A DNA stretch of 64,000 nucleotides from Helopsaltes ochotensis (Eukaryota > Chordata > Aves > Passeriformes > Locustellidae): the NCBI GenBank assembly GCA_013400155.1, contig VXBM01000002.1:3592401-3656400 (forward strand), in the 5' to 3' direction. Made by a program: the position numbers and the translations under genes. Below, piece after piece: positions 37,201-51,049 of the stretch. Under the pieces are notes generated by a model, which was not told the origin of the DNA, made no database searches, and worked only from the letters and a program-made list of their open reading frames with translations. The first letter of the stretch is position 1. Every line of letters begins with the position of its first letter.

Positions 37201-37997
37201 AGAGCATGCTGTGCACACCGTGTCACCCCAAGCCAGAGCTGTAATTCTGCACTAGGGATCAAAAGGAGTGATCAGCTTCACTCCTGCCGGGTGTTGGCAC
37301 TGTCCAGTTTAACTCCTGGTTGTGACAGACGCACTGAACAAAACAGAAATGGTTCTAGTGCAGTCCTTGTTCACTAGGTTTACCAAAGGTACAGCTCCAG
37401 GAAAAACTTCAAAGCCCAAACTTTACATAGCAGTGATTGCACTGCAAGGAACAGGCAGCGCCCTCAGCAAGACCTGAGCATGCTGAACACCAGGAGCATG
37501 TGCTGCTCTGAAACACCATCTCCCCTGCCAAACAGAATAGATTGTAACTGCAGCAGAGTGCAAAAGAAAACAGAGGGGAGTGCTCTCACCCATTTCAACA
37601 GAGGTTCATAGCAATTTACAGAACAAAACCAGACAGGGAGATTCAAGAAAGCCACACTCGTCCTCCCTCAGCTGAATGCACTGAACAGGCTCTTGGTGGT
37701 GTGCTTGAGGCAGATCATCCCTCAGTACCTTTCTTCTGCTTATGCAGAGAGAGACAATGTACAGCACACCTGGCACAACTGTGTGTTTTTGAGGATTGTC
37801 CTAAAATCTGCAGCAATGTAGCTGTGTGTGTCACAGAAACATCCTATTTAAAGGCCAAACAAAACCAGTACTTCAGAATTCCCAACGATTTTATATTCAA
37901 GTTGGGAGCAATGCCTGCTCTTTAAAAAACAGAAGGAAAATAATCACTACCAAAAGGCTAAATGCTTCTTTTCAGACTTAACATTTTAGAAGCTTAC

Positions 37998-38083
37998 CTT
38001 GCAGCCTTCACATGTAATGACACCATAATGGATTCCTGATGATTTGTCTCCACAGATCTTGCATGGAATAATTTCAATTTGAG
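37998..38083 (-). CDS. RORA: RORA DNA-binding domain exon, zinc finger 1
   Basis: 86 nt: two bases completing an Ala or Ser codon depending on the upstream first exon, then 28 codons, QIEIIPCKICGDKSSGIHYG then VITCEGCK. It holds the first C4 zinc finger, C-x2-C-x13-C-x2-C, and the start of the P-box (EGCK, joined to GFF in the next exon) that reads AGGTCA. Acceptor CTTCTGTTGCAG and donor GTAAGCTTC. It is the first exon common to all known RORA isoforms. Confidence 0.98.
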
Positions 38084-41000
38084 CTGCAACAGAAGCACGC
38101 AACCAGTTAATTACATTTTCTTTTAAACACCTTATAAAAGCATTCCCTGATCAGCATTTGTACAGTGAAAACTAATAACCTGCTAAACATTATACTGCAT
38201 TAACTATTCATTGCTGAACTGCAAGGATCCCCTAGAGCTTTGGACTAAATTATGGCTGCTCGTTATATAATAGCTTTTGGGTTATTAAAATGGGTCATTT
38301 GAGAAGGTGTTTAAGAACCCACAAGAAGGCTAGAATCAGCATTTCAAAGCCAAAAAGAATAGGAGAGTTCACATTCTGGCCAAAGAGCTAAGATGACACT
38401 AGAAAGGTTTCTTCCAGCTGTATTCAGGTGAGACCATGGCAGGGAATTTTAAAGCTTGCCCTGTCCGGAAGCAAATGCACCACCTTTACCACAGCCACCA
38501 ACATCCACCCCAAATCCACTACCGACCAACCCTAAAGAGAAGTTACGAGGCGAAGAGCAACTCCATTTTGCATGAGAAATTCAAAACTTACCTATCTGAA
38601 ACAAAAGGGAATTATCGGTGCCTATTTGTGCATTATCTACCACAGAACAAACAAGGCAGGAAAATACAGCAGCACTCAGTTTACTGAAACCAGAGGAGTT
38701 GGCACACTCCGGAAAATGTCAATACAGTAACAGGGCGTAAAAGCCCTGATAAATGTAAATTCATACAGATCAACCCACCTACTGAGTTCAGTTTGGTGTG
38801 TGACTATCTGTAAATCGGGCCCCTTCCCATGTGAATACACGGCTCCAAGAAGGGACTCCCGCAGGCTCAGGGACACCTCCCAGCAGCTTTTGGAGTTCAT
38901 GGCTGCAGTTGTTTTGCTGGCAAGTTTGGACAGAGCATACACAGGCAGTGCTCTAGTGATCAAACAGCAGCAGGGCACACTGCACACGAGCTTGGCACTG
39001 CTCACAAACACAGACCACACAAGGCAGGTGACTGAAATCCCAGGAAAGCCCTTGCTCTGCCACAGAGGGCTAGGATAAAGCTGCAGCAGTTTTCTGGAAG
39101 AGGCTTAGTTGGAACAGTACAAGTGCAACTCTTGCTGTGTCTTTAACTGTGACACATTAACAAGTGCTGCTCACCTCCTTGAGGAGCTCAAATCCATTCA
39201 CAAGCTGCCCGACTGTTTAAGAGAGCTCCTATTTCATTCAATTTACAGCTACCCAGTCTGTGACAACACACAAAATCACATCTAATACTACCGTCTTACA
39301 ATGCATTAGCTTAGCTTCAGCTGTACTGTGTTCTCAAAAGTCACGTCCACTCGAAAACCATTGCATTTTGCATGCCATTGAATCCCTAACTGGCTGCTTA
39401 TTATTAATCAAGAATCCCCTTGCAGTGCTACTGTGTGCTCCATTTCATTGTAGCACGACATGGCTCCGGATCCGGCCCAAAGCACGAGGTAATTATTAAG
39501 TAGAAGTCCAGAAGGCTTGCAGCCCAGCACCGACTGGGCTAAAATACCCCTTCAAAATATTCTCCAGGTGACATCAGATGCAACAATGGGGCAGCTGAGC
39601 AGCACCCAAATGGGAGCAGTTTGCTCCCAGGAGCAGCGGGCAGCTCAAACACCCTGCTGGGGAAGGCAGTGCCCGAGAGCCGCGGAGCACAGGGCTTCTG
39701 TGTCAGCAGCTCCCCAGCAGTCCCGCAGCAGGACACCACTTCCACCTGCTTCCATCCTAAGGACCTTGGCAGCCTTGACCTTCAAACCGCACCATCCTAA
39801 GCAATAAAATAACAGGCTGAAATTAAGAGGTCTCTTTAGGAGACTTAAGGAAGGAAATACTTCTTCCCCAAAAATGGTTTTAATTTCACTTTGCTTTCAG
39901 CTAACACATTAAACACAATGGAGCAGGAAGTGAACTAATAAGAGGGAAAAATAATACGTGCGCTGTTTCATTAATGTGCTACGTGAATTGCTACTGGAGC
40001 CTCTTATGTTTATGAGCTTGTAGCAGAAAGGGTGACATAACCCCCCCTTCACGTCAACAAATTGGAGAACAGACTGAAATTCACAGAAACTCAGAATTTG
40101 TATCATGTGCAGCTCAGATTCAGAGAGCAATCCTGTGGGCAAATTCCAGAATAGCTCTACCAAATCCCAGTTGTGCCTTTTCAACAAATGATTATTTTTC
40201 TCCTCTGCTGCAATGAATCAGCAGCCTTCTGCAGCTCCTTGGACAGGGTAGTGACAAGGCTTATCTCCACAGCTACACGGCAATGTATTTTTTACATTTC
40301 ACTTTTATATACATAATTACTGCCTTATTTTGAATAGGTATGATATAATTGGATCTAGCTTATCTTCAATCTCCAGCATGTTAGTTAAATCACCCATGAA
40401 GCCTGTCTATGCAATCCCTATTTCTTAAGCAACAGGACATTTGCAGAGTGTTTCTGAAGGAATGTAACATGCCTTCAAAGTGATGGCCTAAAGCTAGGTT
40501 AGTAATAGTCTAAAAGGTGCCATAATTAGTCCCAAATGCATTTTCCAGGGTGCTTTACTGGTATAAGAGAATCTCCACAGATTCACAGGCTCCAGCTGTG
40601 CCAGCATTTGCCCAACATCATTTTTATGAGTGCCGGCCCCAAATCAGGTATCGTTTTAGAATTCCTGATTTCCTCAAATTTACATCTTCAAGGTACTTAC
40701 TTTCAATTAGGCACACAGCATTTAAACCTCCAACTTGCTGCTGCACTCTGAGATGCAGGACAATGGGAAGAATCTCAGAAGCACGAATCGCTGGGGACTG
40801 CCACAACCAATTGTAGTACAAATTAATGCACAGAGAGATCAGATCAATTACTGCTCCACGTGGTGCCTTTGCAAATCAACTCATTGAAATGGAACCCCTG
40901 TCGCACGTTCATACACTTCCCATACAGCATGAAAGGACTTAAGATACTTTAAACTTACTAAATGCAAATTGCCTGTGCCAAGATTATGCGTTTTTTCTTA

Positions 41001-42837
41001 CAAGGGTGAAAATATTTTCCCCACTTTTAACTTTGACATGCAAATATGTACTTGCTAAAACCTTGTTCTTATGCAAACAAGGCAGGTGGGAAATATTTTT
41101 ACATGTCAAGAATATGTTCCGACTTGGTTTCTCACATTCCCAGAGTTACTTAAAGCTTCCTACTGTGCTCAAATTAATTGTACCTGTTCTCTGCTTACAT
41201 TTATTTATATGGTATATTTTTCAAGATTACATAAAATACTCTAATTCATGCTTTAGACTAGAATTAACCTAAATTACAGTTTACAATTTCTGTCTCCTGG
41301 GGTGGTGCTCAGGCTGATTCAGGCTGGTTCATGCATGAGCAAATTATTTCTTAAATATGAACTGCAGAAAAAAATAAACTCTTGTGGTTGCTTAGGAACC
41401 GCCACAGATACCCAGGTGACAGATGTAGTTTGTACTCCCAGATTAAAGGCCTAAGACTCTTTCACACCCTGAAATAACAGTGCTCCACAATCCTACCAAG
41501 GCTGTCCTCTGCCAAAGGCAGCAAAGAGGAGGAATAAAAGCCCAAACAAACCACCAAGAGCAACAAATGGAAGCTCGAGCACCAAGACCCACCACCAAAC
41601 AAGCTGCTACAGAAGGGGCTCCCGAGATAAGGAAGGGACCTTGCAAGGGCTGGGGGCAGCAATCCCTACAAGCTGATGTCAAACAAGCTCATCTCCACAG
41701 CAAAGGGCCTCTGCCATCCACCAACACCCCTCAGTTCATCAATGTGCCCTCACTTGGAGCTGTCCTATCACCAGGACTGCCTGGAAACCGTCCTGCTGCT
41801 GTGATGTCAGATGAGCTTCCAGAAAAAGGAGTGTGGGCCCTAGGGATCTGCTCAAAATCACACTGAACAGGAACTTGAGCCCAGTACTTATTAAAGGGCA
41901 AAAAAAGCCAGTGTTGTTCCCCCTGAACATTTGTTCTTCCTCCATCCACTGTCTTCACACGGCAACTGTCTGAGGTAGCTCTGGTATGCTTAAATAACAC
42001 CATTGCCTCCACCTAATTCCTAGGGAACATGCCAGCAGCCAGAGCACTCCGTGACATCTTCTGCTGGCACCTGCAACAGGAGATTATGTCTTATTCCCTC
42101 CTGCTCCAGGGGAGCTTGTTCCCCAAACCTGGAACAGTTTCACTGGGTTTGCCTGCCTTTTTCAAGTTCCCTCCCCCAGCCAAACCCTCTGGACAGCCTC
42201 TCCCTTTTTATAATTCCCACATCATGAAATGTTGCTTTATTCTTTGTCCAGTTGGTGCAGTAGAAAAGTAAGAAAATCCAATTCTGTATCTGCAAGGGAG
42301 TGCACTGTACAAGCTCATCGTAATCTTTGATTTCTGTTTTTCTAACTCATGGGGCAGATTCAGACCAGGGCAAGAGCCTGCACAGCCAAAGCACAGGTCA
42401 CCTTTCTCCCCAGTCCTATCCCTTAAACAGAAACACACTCAGCACAGTAAAGTGTGCTACCAGTTCACCTTGAAGAACACACTTTTTAAAAGAAAAAATT
42501 GTTTTCCAAAGACTGAAGTTTTTTCCTCTCCATTAACATTTGTGGATAAAATGTTTGTTTCTAGTGAATTAATTGTCTTGGGGTAGAAAAAGGAATTTTT
42601 CCTTTCCTCCTTCTGCTTTCACACTATTATTTTAAAATTGTACACACACACAAACAGCATTTTTTTCCCAATTTACAACAGGTAGGAAACATCAGATTTG
42701 GTATCCTGGGAAGGGCTCTTCTGTGGATACAAAAATTGGTCCCATGTCTGCCTTTTCAGGAGATCCATCCAGCTGACCTGAATCATCTAGAAAGTTGGGT
42801 AATCAATGAAGTAAATTGTCTTGTCTGCTCTAGAGTG

Positions 42838-42889
42838 GAAGCAGGAGGAGAGGAAAGGAAGGGAGAAAGAAAGCAAGGAGGAAAAAGGC
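42838..42889. repeat. Homopurine tract
   Basis: GAAGCAGGAGGAGAGGAAAG and following bases are almost entirely purine on the plus strand. Confidence 0.8.
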
Positions 42890-45800
42890 ATATGATTCAC
42901 CTTATTCATGACAAGCAACATGAACTCCAGAGTGGAGAGGCTTCTTCTTCACTCAACAGTGAAGGAATTTAATGATATTTTAATTACAAGCCTAACTTGC
43001 AGAAGGTGAAAGCCAGGTAAACCCTACTGTGTCTTACTACTTCTGAATTTTAAAAAATAGCATTTTCTGGAAAGGAAAACCCGTGCTCCCTTCTCTCCAG
43101 GGTGGGCGGGTCCCGGCTGCCGCTCGCTGGCACCACTGAGGCACGAGCGCTTCTGAGGAGCTCCCGAGGCAGCAATGCCCAGAAATTCCAGGTACACCCT
43201 TTTCCTCTCAGTACGGATGGGCTCAAGCACATAGTGCTGAGTCTGCCAGACAGCCTCTACTCCTTAAAGCCTCTACGGGCCCTGTGCATCCTCCTCACGT
43301 GCGGGGCTTTTGGGGAAAGCCTCCCCAGCTGAGCTGAGGCACTGCCAGGGCGGCAGCTGGGGCCTCCTGGGGCTCGGGCACTGCTGAAGGAGCAATCCCT
43401 CCCTGGACGTGGCTCACCTGGCTGCGTACGGCTGTGCAGCTAATTCACAAGGGCTCCGAAATGAACCTGACACAGGCACAAATTGGGCCAACCTGCTTCT
43501 AGAGGGATGCAGTTTGTGCCAGACATCCCTGCTAGTGCTGTTTGTAAGTATATTGATTAAATTAGGAGGCATACATATTCAGTGACATATTCATACATAT
43601 TCATTGGCTCAAACAAGGGTACTGCATGTAATGTGGTATTTAAAGCAACATGATATCTGATCACAAACTGAATTAACACGGAATGATTTTACTATATAAT
43701 ATTCTAATCTTCCTGCATTTTCAGCTTCATTACCTAAATAATTTGCTCTGTCATGTACCCTAAGTAATTTGAGCTGGCTGCAAATTACTCACCTCCGAAC
43801 ACCTGCAGCTTCCAAACGCTGCAGTTCCACCGAAGCGAGCAGCGGTGGCAGCACAGCTCTGCCCAGCCCATCCCTGCACGGCGGGAAGTGACCCCCTGTC
43901 CGCTCACACCCCTGGAACACCCAGCTCCGTGTGCCCCCGGGGACGGCGGCTGCTTGCGAGACAGCTGAGGCCACTTCAGAACGCACAGCAAGGGTCTGAT
44001 CCTGAGCCTGCCCACTCCTGGTGGGAAGGTGTGTTTATTCCATTCACAATCCCCACCAGTAAGACATTCTGAGTGACAGACCTGGCAACAAACAGCTCCA
44101 GAGAAGAACTAACAAAAGAGATTGGTGTCTTGTGGTTGGATTTTTCTGGGGTCTAGTAAGGTTGAAATTCCAGCAGAAGGCTTCCCAGCACATGGGATAT
44201 TCTTCACATCTTCCTCTCTGTTACAGATTCTCCTCCCCACAGCTGAGCTCAGCCGCACACTGTCCCTCAGGGGGCTATCAGATGGGGAACTTTTCCCTGA
44301 TTTTCAATTTTCACATCTTTGGAACCGCTGATGCTCTCAAGCTTGGCTGAAATGTTTTGGAAATGGAGAGGACTGGGGTGATGGGCAGAAAACCAGACAA
44401 ACACAAACAACCCTTCCAAGCCTTGTTTCCTTAGGAAATCACACTGGTAATAAAATAAATACTGAGGTTATACTGGTACAAATCCTTTGAAGTCTGTGGG
44501 TGTGATGGGTGGAGTAGAAACGAACATGGCCACCAAAGTATTAATTAAAAGTAAAGTATGAGCAACACCTCAAACACACAAGGCAGAAATGCTGCAATGC
44601 CCAGACGAGCTCTGTGGGCCCGGGCACAGCTGGACCCCTCAGCAGGTCACTGACACCGCTCAGCATTCCTAAATGCTGGAAACATTCCTGTTAAAGGAGA
44701 TACAGGATAAATAGCATGGCACCACCTGAGCGCTTCTGGGGCTTGCAAGACTGACTTTGAGGTATCGATATAAATTCCTTCAACATCTGTTTGACTTGGG
44801 CACATGGAAGGGAACAGAGCAGCAAAAACTCATATTCCCATGCCAGGATCACTGATTTTTGGGGTTATTGTTTTCCTTTAAGCTGCGCAAAACTTTACTG
44901 ACACATATTTTAATTTAAAGAACTAAAGCTTTGCTAATTCATGAAGCACTGGCTTCAATGAAGACACCAGAATATCTAATGAAAGAAGGCAAAATGGAGA
45001 ATAAGTTTGGGTTTTCTAAAAGGCAAAACTGTTTCAGTGAAGTTGTGGTGAGGTCTCTATTTTTAATATTAAATTCAAATAGAAAATTGCCATAAACCCT
45101 TAATATAATATCACCATAATACTCTGAATTCCTATAAAGAAAAATCAAAACTATGTCACAACACAAACAATCAAGGACTTCTGCAAGTGTTCAGGAACAC
45201 AAGCCAAAAACTGATGTAGGGTTTTTAGAGGAACTCAGAGAGATGATGTTTGCTCCCTCTTGTTCATGTGTACAACACTACAGGATTCTAATTTCCTTCT
45301 GTATAACACATCTCTCCACTGTCTTGTCTTTATCCACCCAGAAATATTTCCCACTCTCTCCTGACTGAGCAATGAATGCACCTGAAAGTGAGATGATTTG
45401 GTTTTCCTTGTTGAAGGAACAAGGGGTAGAGATGACTGCAGCTCGGGACTGGCCACATTATTAAGCCACACCACAGCCCAAACTGTAACATCAAACCACT
45501 CGAGTCCAAGCCTGGGCTCAACCAGAACAGCCAGGCCGGCCACATCCCCTGGTCTTCTGTTGTCCAGGAGCGCAGAGGAGCAGTTCTTGGGACAGTCAAT
45601 CCCTTGGTACATCCGGGCCATGCAATTAACATCTTGAAATCTGCACAGTTCCCCGAGCTCCAGCTTTGTCACCTCTTTCATGAACTCACACAGAAAGAAT
45701 GAAGACGGCAGAAATAAACACCAAGAGATCCACAACTGCAACAACTTCTTCTGGGGGGGTCCCCTTGTGTCCCTCACCAGGCACAACAGACGGACACAAT

Positions 45801-48800
45801 AACAACACACAGCAACCAAACTTTGAAGATTGATGATTTCCACATGGTCAGAACAGACTTCCAAATTTCATAAAACACCAGTTTGTTTCTGCCACATTTT
45901 GGCTTCTGACTTTCTTGGTGGCTCAGGTGCTTATGAATAAACAATTATTTTATTTGCCTCTTCTTCTCTGGTTGAAAATTAACAGGAGTTACACTGGCTA
46001 CGATGAACACAGCTTGGGCATAATTAATTTCACCAGGCTAAATGGAACTCTTGTTAAATAAAGCAATTCAGAAAAAGCTTTTCATAAGAAAAGAAAACAT
46101 AGTGACACTGAAATCATGTGATTCTCTAATGAAAAATAGCACGGTTCTAATCAAAGCTTTGAACTGCGTGTCAACAAATAGGTGCTACAGAGACTATAAT
46201 CTGACTAGTGCTGCTGTGCTGAGAGCATGGGAATGCTCGCTGGTGTTTCATTTCCTCTATCTGTGTACGCAGCATAATCATCCTTCACCTCTGCCTCCAG
46301 CCACCTCAGATGACTGGTACTTACTGCCAGATCCTGGGTTATGGTCTCGTGATTCCCGGGCCCAGCGAGCAGAGCTCCAGCCCCACAAATCTGCAGCGCT
46401 CTGCACTGCTGAGAGAAGCTGCTACAGAGCTGTGCAAGAGCAGCGCCGGTGGTCTCACTTCTATTACTTTTCTTTTTCACTTTCAAAAACAAAGCTTACA
46501 GGCTTAATGACACATCCACAAAACATTTCTCTTGGTAAAATGACACAAAATACAAGTTTTAGGAGCAACATAGGTGTGAGTTATTACCACAGGAACTGCC
46601 AGCACTGACTTCTGCTGCTCTGCATTTATCCAGTAAGCAGCAAGCTGGGGTTTGTGTGCCTCCATCGTGTTTGTTTGTACAGGATTCGAGAGTTCACTCA
46701 TGTTTTGACATTCTTAATTTCTTCCTACAGATGATTACTAAGCTGGAGCATTTGTCAAGACAAGCGCCTGCAGCAGGGCACAAGCAGAGTTCTCCTGTGA
46801 TCCAACCTGTAGCACTGGGCTGCCCAAACCAGCAGTGCACATGGCCTGTCAAACGAGAAGTGACACGGAGAATGGAGCTGGGGCCAACACCTGTGTGCAC
46901 CTCGAAGCACCCCAAGTGGCCCTGAACGCTCAGTCACACTGAGGTTTCTTGTAGTCTCTGCCACTTACTGTTCTCTTGCATTGCGAAAAGCAAATCTACA
47001 CCAGTTTCTCCTTCCTGGTGTCTGTATGCTAATCACTCATTATCTACCACTAATGGAGAGGAAAACAAGAAGTGAAATCTGCAGGAGAATAGGATTAATT
47101 TATTTGCTGGAGTTAGCTAGACAATACTAAATGAATTCTCTCCCTTTCCTTCAAAAATAAACCTGTACTGAAAAGCTTAAATGTATTTTTACTTCTGTCC
47201 CATTTCCTAAATCTCTGGAAGAAACTAATAAAGATTTGATTTAAATAAAGAAAGTCTTGAAGAAACTTAGCATTTTACAGTGAAAAGTCCAAATTACCCC
47301 AACATTTTCTTCACAGAGCCCCCATTTGATGTGATTTCCTACTCTCAAGTGTTGGACCTGGTCTTCTGAAGACTGGAAGTTGTTAACTCCAACACTCCAA
47401 CACTGCTCATTAACCGCTCTGGCTTAGGGGAAAATCTGGCATTTCTGTTTATTTGCTTGTAGTAGGAAAACAAAGAAGAACTTATGAACCACACACCGGC
47501 GTTAAGCAGCACTTCAGCAGGTCAGCTACTACACAGCTATCGCAGCTCACCAAGCCTTCCCCAGGTACACTCCCCAGGCTGCAGGCAGCCTGGATGCCCA
47601 GCTCTGGGAAGGCAATCGCTCTGGCCCCATCTTGTACCCCTGGCGTCCGCAGGAGTGCAAGGGGCGCTCAGCTGGGACCTGAATTACAGCACGTTCATTA
47701 CGGAAAGCTCCTTTAGAACAGCCGCGAACAGTCTCCCACCTCCTTTTATACAACATGAAAGCTCCATAACTGGATTTGTTAAGGAGCTACACACACTTGT
47801 GCTATCCATTTGCAAAATTGCATCTCAGTTCACCGATCTTCTTAGGCTGCCTACCAGAAAAAACCGGACGACAGCCACAGGTACCCGATCAAAAAAAATC
47901 AACAAGGAAACAGCAAAACCCAACTAACCACACAGACCCGAGAAAAAACAATCATTTGCAACATAGTGTCAAAATGATTTGCAATTCCTCCACTCTCGAG
48001 CGAGGTGATAGGCGCAGAAGCTGAGGGAGCTGGGAACAAGGATCCCACAGCACCAACTGACTGGGCAGGTACCACCGCAGCCTCGTCCCTTGTTCAGGTG
48101 TGCAGCGAGCTTTCAGACCAAGCATTAACAACTCCTGACAGGACTCCTAGCAGGCTGTCCCTGACCAGCAACCCATCCCCAATGCCCTCGGTACTTCCCA
48201 TTTGGCCAAGTCAAGCTCCACTTTCACAGCTCATTCTTTGGAGGGAGCACAGGTTTGGGAAGAGGAACAGGGAACTAACTCAGAAGAGGTGACAAAGCAG
48301 TGGGAACCCAAAAAGTGTTTGCCATGATTCAGCCTTGTCCTGCTCTTTTCCCGGGCTGCATGGATTTTATCAAGGGTTTGGCCTCTGCAGAATTTGCATG
48401 ACCTGTCACTGTGCATGGAGAAATGGGACTCTGCACGATTAAGTTAGAGTCACACAAACATGGCTGGTGCAGAAACCACACCCTACAAGAGAGCTACACT
48501 TTGATGAAAAACCACTCAAAACCCGAATTTAATTCTAGAATAAAAAGCTGCAGGGAAAAGTATTTCACCCAGACTAGAAACTCCATCATTCTGATGTGAC
48601 TACATCTGCATTTTTAAGATATTTTCTTTTTCTTTTTGGCTGTACATGAATTTGATGTCATTAAAAAGGCTTCCTTTGATGCTGTATGCCAAGTAGAATC
48701 ATTAGTTTCTCACAAAGGTGCACTCTAAATGTCTAGTTTAAATTTTCATTTTCGGATGATTCATCTGAGAGATGAACAATAACAACCAAAACCAACTCCA

Positions 48801-49929
48801 GAAGTCTAAACAGTAAAAAGCCTTTTAGCTGCACTCACTCCTTTATTAACTCCCTCCAACACCTCCTTCCCGGATTCATCACCCAGCAGCCAATATTGAG
48901 TGTGAATTCTTCAACTCCATCTGTGAGTGATGGCTATTGCAAGCAAATCACAACCAGAGTCCCTCAAACCTCACACAAGAGGTTCTCCTGAAGTCCACAT
49001 TCTGCATCTTTCTAGCCTCACACCGGGTCACTTGTTTTTGAGACAAAGATGTTTGCCACTACCATTATTTCCAGTGTACATGTGTGGTTCTGTCACAGCT
49101 CCTCCTCGTGAGTCCTCTGCAGAGGTCATCACAGGATGAGTGAAACTGAGGGACACCAGAAGCAGCCACATCCTCGGCTACTCCTCTAGGTTTTGAAGGG
49201 GGAACACAAAACAGATTAACTATACCAAATTGCAAAGGAATTATTACTGAAATGCAAAACCAAGCAGTGGGTTACAGCTTATAAATGCTTGATACATATT
49301 AAGACACCAGCTAATACAGATATTAGAGAAAGCTCACAGCCTTTTTTATGACAGAAGGTCAAATCTCTGCTGAATAAATATACTTGTTTTTCTCTCCTCA
49401 TTCAGCCCCTGCCCCACCTCAGAGGGAGCAATATTAGCGTGTATGTGGCATCAGAAGGATTCTTCAGATGTTCTCCTGGAAAAGGGCACAGGGAGAAAAC
49501 ACCATGGCCCATCCCCAAAAACTGCACCAGGGAGAACACACAAGATACTATCACTGGAGACAGAAATCTTATGGGCCCTGGCTTACAACAAAACAAATGC
49601 ACCACCAGTCTATCAAACAGCTTCAAAAACATTTCTGTCACAGCAAAAGCTTTATTCCCACACATTTTCTTTAAATCATACATTACAGTGATGTCTCCCA
49701 CCAACTATGCTCAGACTATCTCCCTGCACTTAGCTCTGTTTCTGAGCCTCTTTATGCCCTCATGATGTCTATATATGATAGACCAGCGTTTGAAAACCAT
49801 CTTCATTTCATGACAAGGATCATGAAAGAAAAAAATGTAGCTGCCCACAAAAACGGTTTAGAAAATTACAAGCTTGTGGAAAGAAAAGGTCTACCAGAAG
49901 CTCTTCCTTTGCCACAATCAGATTAGGTG

Positions 49930-50480
49930 CTACGACCTTCATTAAAACCCTTTCTGCCTTCTCATTTCATAGCATTTAATTTCCTGCCTCTTGATGATTA
50001 AGCCAACTGAAAGGTAGTAGATAAAGCAAGTTTGCTTGCTGTTCCAAACAGATATATTAATGCTTTACGCTGAAAAAGCTTTCAAAGCGTCTTCAGAGGC
50101 TGATTAACAAACACCGTACATAAACCCACGGCTGAGGTCAGACTGTGGCAGCAGATATGTGACTGAAACTTACTCCAGCAGCTCTATTCAAGGCACAGGA
50201 TACCTCCACCGCATACATTAAGGAAGCTTAAAGTTAAGCTTCGCATATTTAAACACTAACAAAGTCTACTTAATGGCAGTCTTCAAAATGACAGTGGCCT
50301 CCTAATCTGCTGCAGATAAAGAAGTGCCAAGATTAATGATTACATAAGTGCATCGCAGAGCCCAGAAACAATAATCAGCTCTTCTGTTGTTATTTGTGTA
50401 CAAAGGCTATTAGAGTCATCTGACATTCCAAAATCCAATTTAAAGTTGTTAAACCCCTTTCACGTACTTATTTGAGGTTG
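49930..50480. promoter_or_regulatory. Candidate intronic enhancer upstream of the 51-kb CpG island
   Basis: Non-repetitive DNA rich in TTAATGATTACATAA-, CATTAAGG-, ACAAAG- and GTTAAGC-type words, next to the CpG island. Its texture resembles conserved non-coding elements. Not tested. Confidence 0.3.
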
Positions 50481-51049
50481 GAAAACCGAGAGGTTCAAAA
50501 AGGGAAAGGAAGGGTTTGATTTCCTAATTCTTTTCCCCTTACTGATTTTGCTCTAAGCCAAATCTCTCTTTAAGAATTGCAAAAAAAAATAAGCTTTTAA
50601 ACAACGCCTGGAGTAACCAATATTGCTGTTGAAGGAATAATACAAATAAAACCTTAACATGCTTAGATAGCAAAATTTAAAATAATGACTACAAGCAAAC
50701 TAAGTAACTATAGCAGAGAAAAAACCCCATTGAATTGAGGGTGTTGCTGATGTTCTCTGTGCAACTCTTGACAATCTCCAGCAAATCCGGGTAAGCAAAC
50801 GGAGATGCTCAGGCACCAAACGCCTATCTAGGTTTGCTAAAGGCCTCGGTGGCAATTCCCTGGCTGCGTTAACACGGGCACGGCAGTACCTGCAAGAGAC
50901 CCGGCCTGCTCTCTGCGAAGCACAGACCCGACTTGTAGCCTCTCCAATCACCACACCATCAACTGTTTTCCCACTGAATTCCTTTAAAATCCAAAACAAC
51001 CTACTTTGTTTCTGACAAAGGTTAGAAAGAAAACGAACAAACTGTCCCT

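Larger units (their letters stand above)
30192..37997 (-). other. RORA: RORA intron between the two zinc-finger exons
   Basis: About 7.8 kb. It contains a minus-strand CR1 fragment (30708-31290), a TATA/CACA microsatellite near 32600-32618 and a motif-dense candidate enhancer (33940-34230). No other gene recognised. Confidence 0.88.

Noticed and set aside
45660..45690. ATGAAAGAG/GTGAC on the minus strand as a possible first-exon donor
   Set aside because: The preceding sequence does not encode the isoform-4 peptide and the donor is weak.
46042..46608. 188-codon plus-strand open frame
   Set aside because: No domain, poor start context evidence, overlaps other frames in the same intronic DNA; treated as chance.
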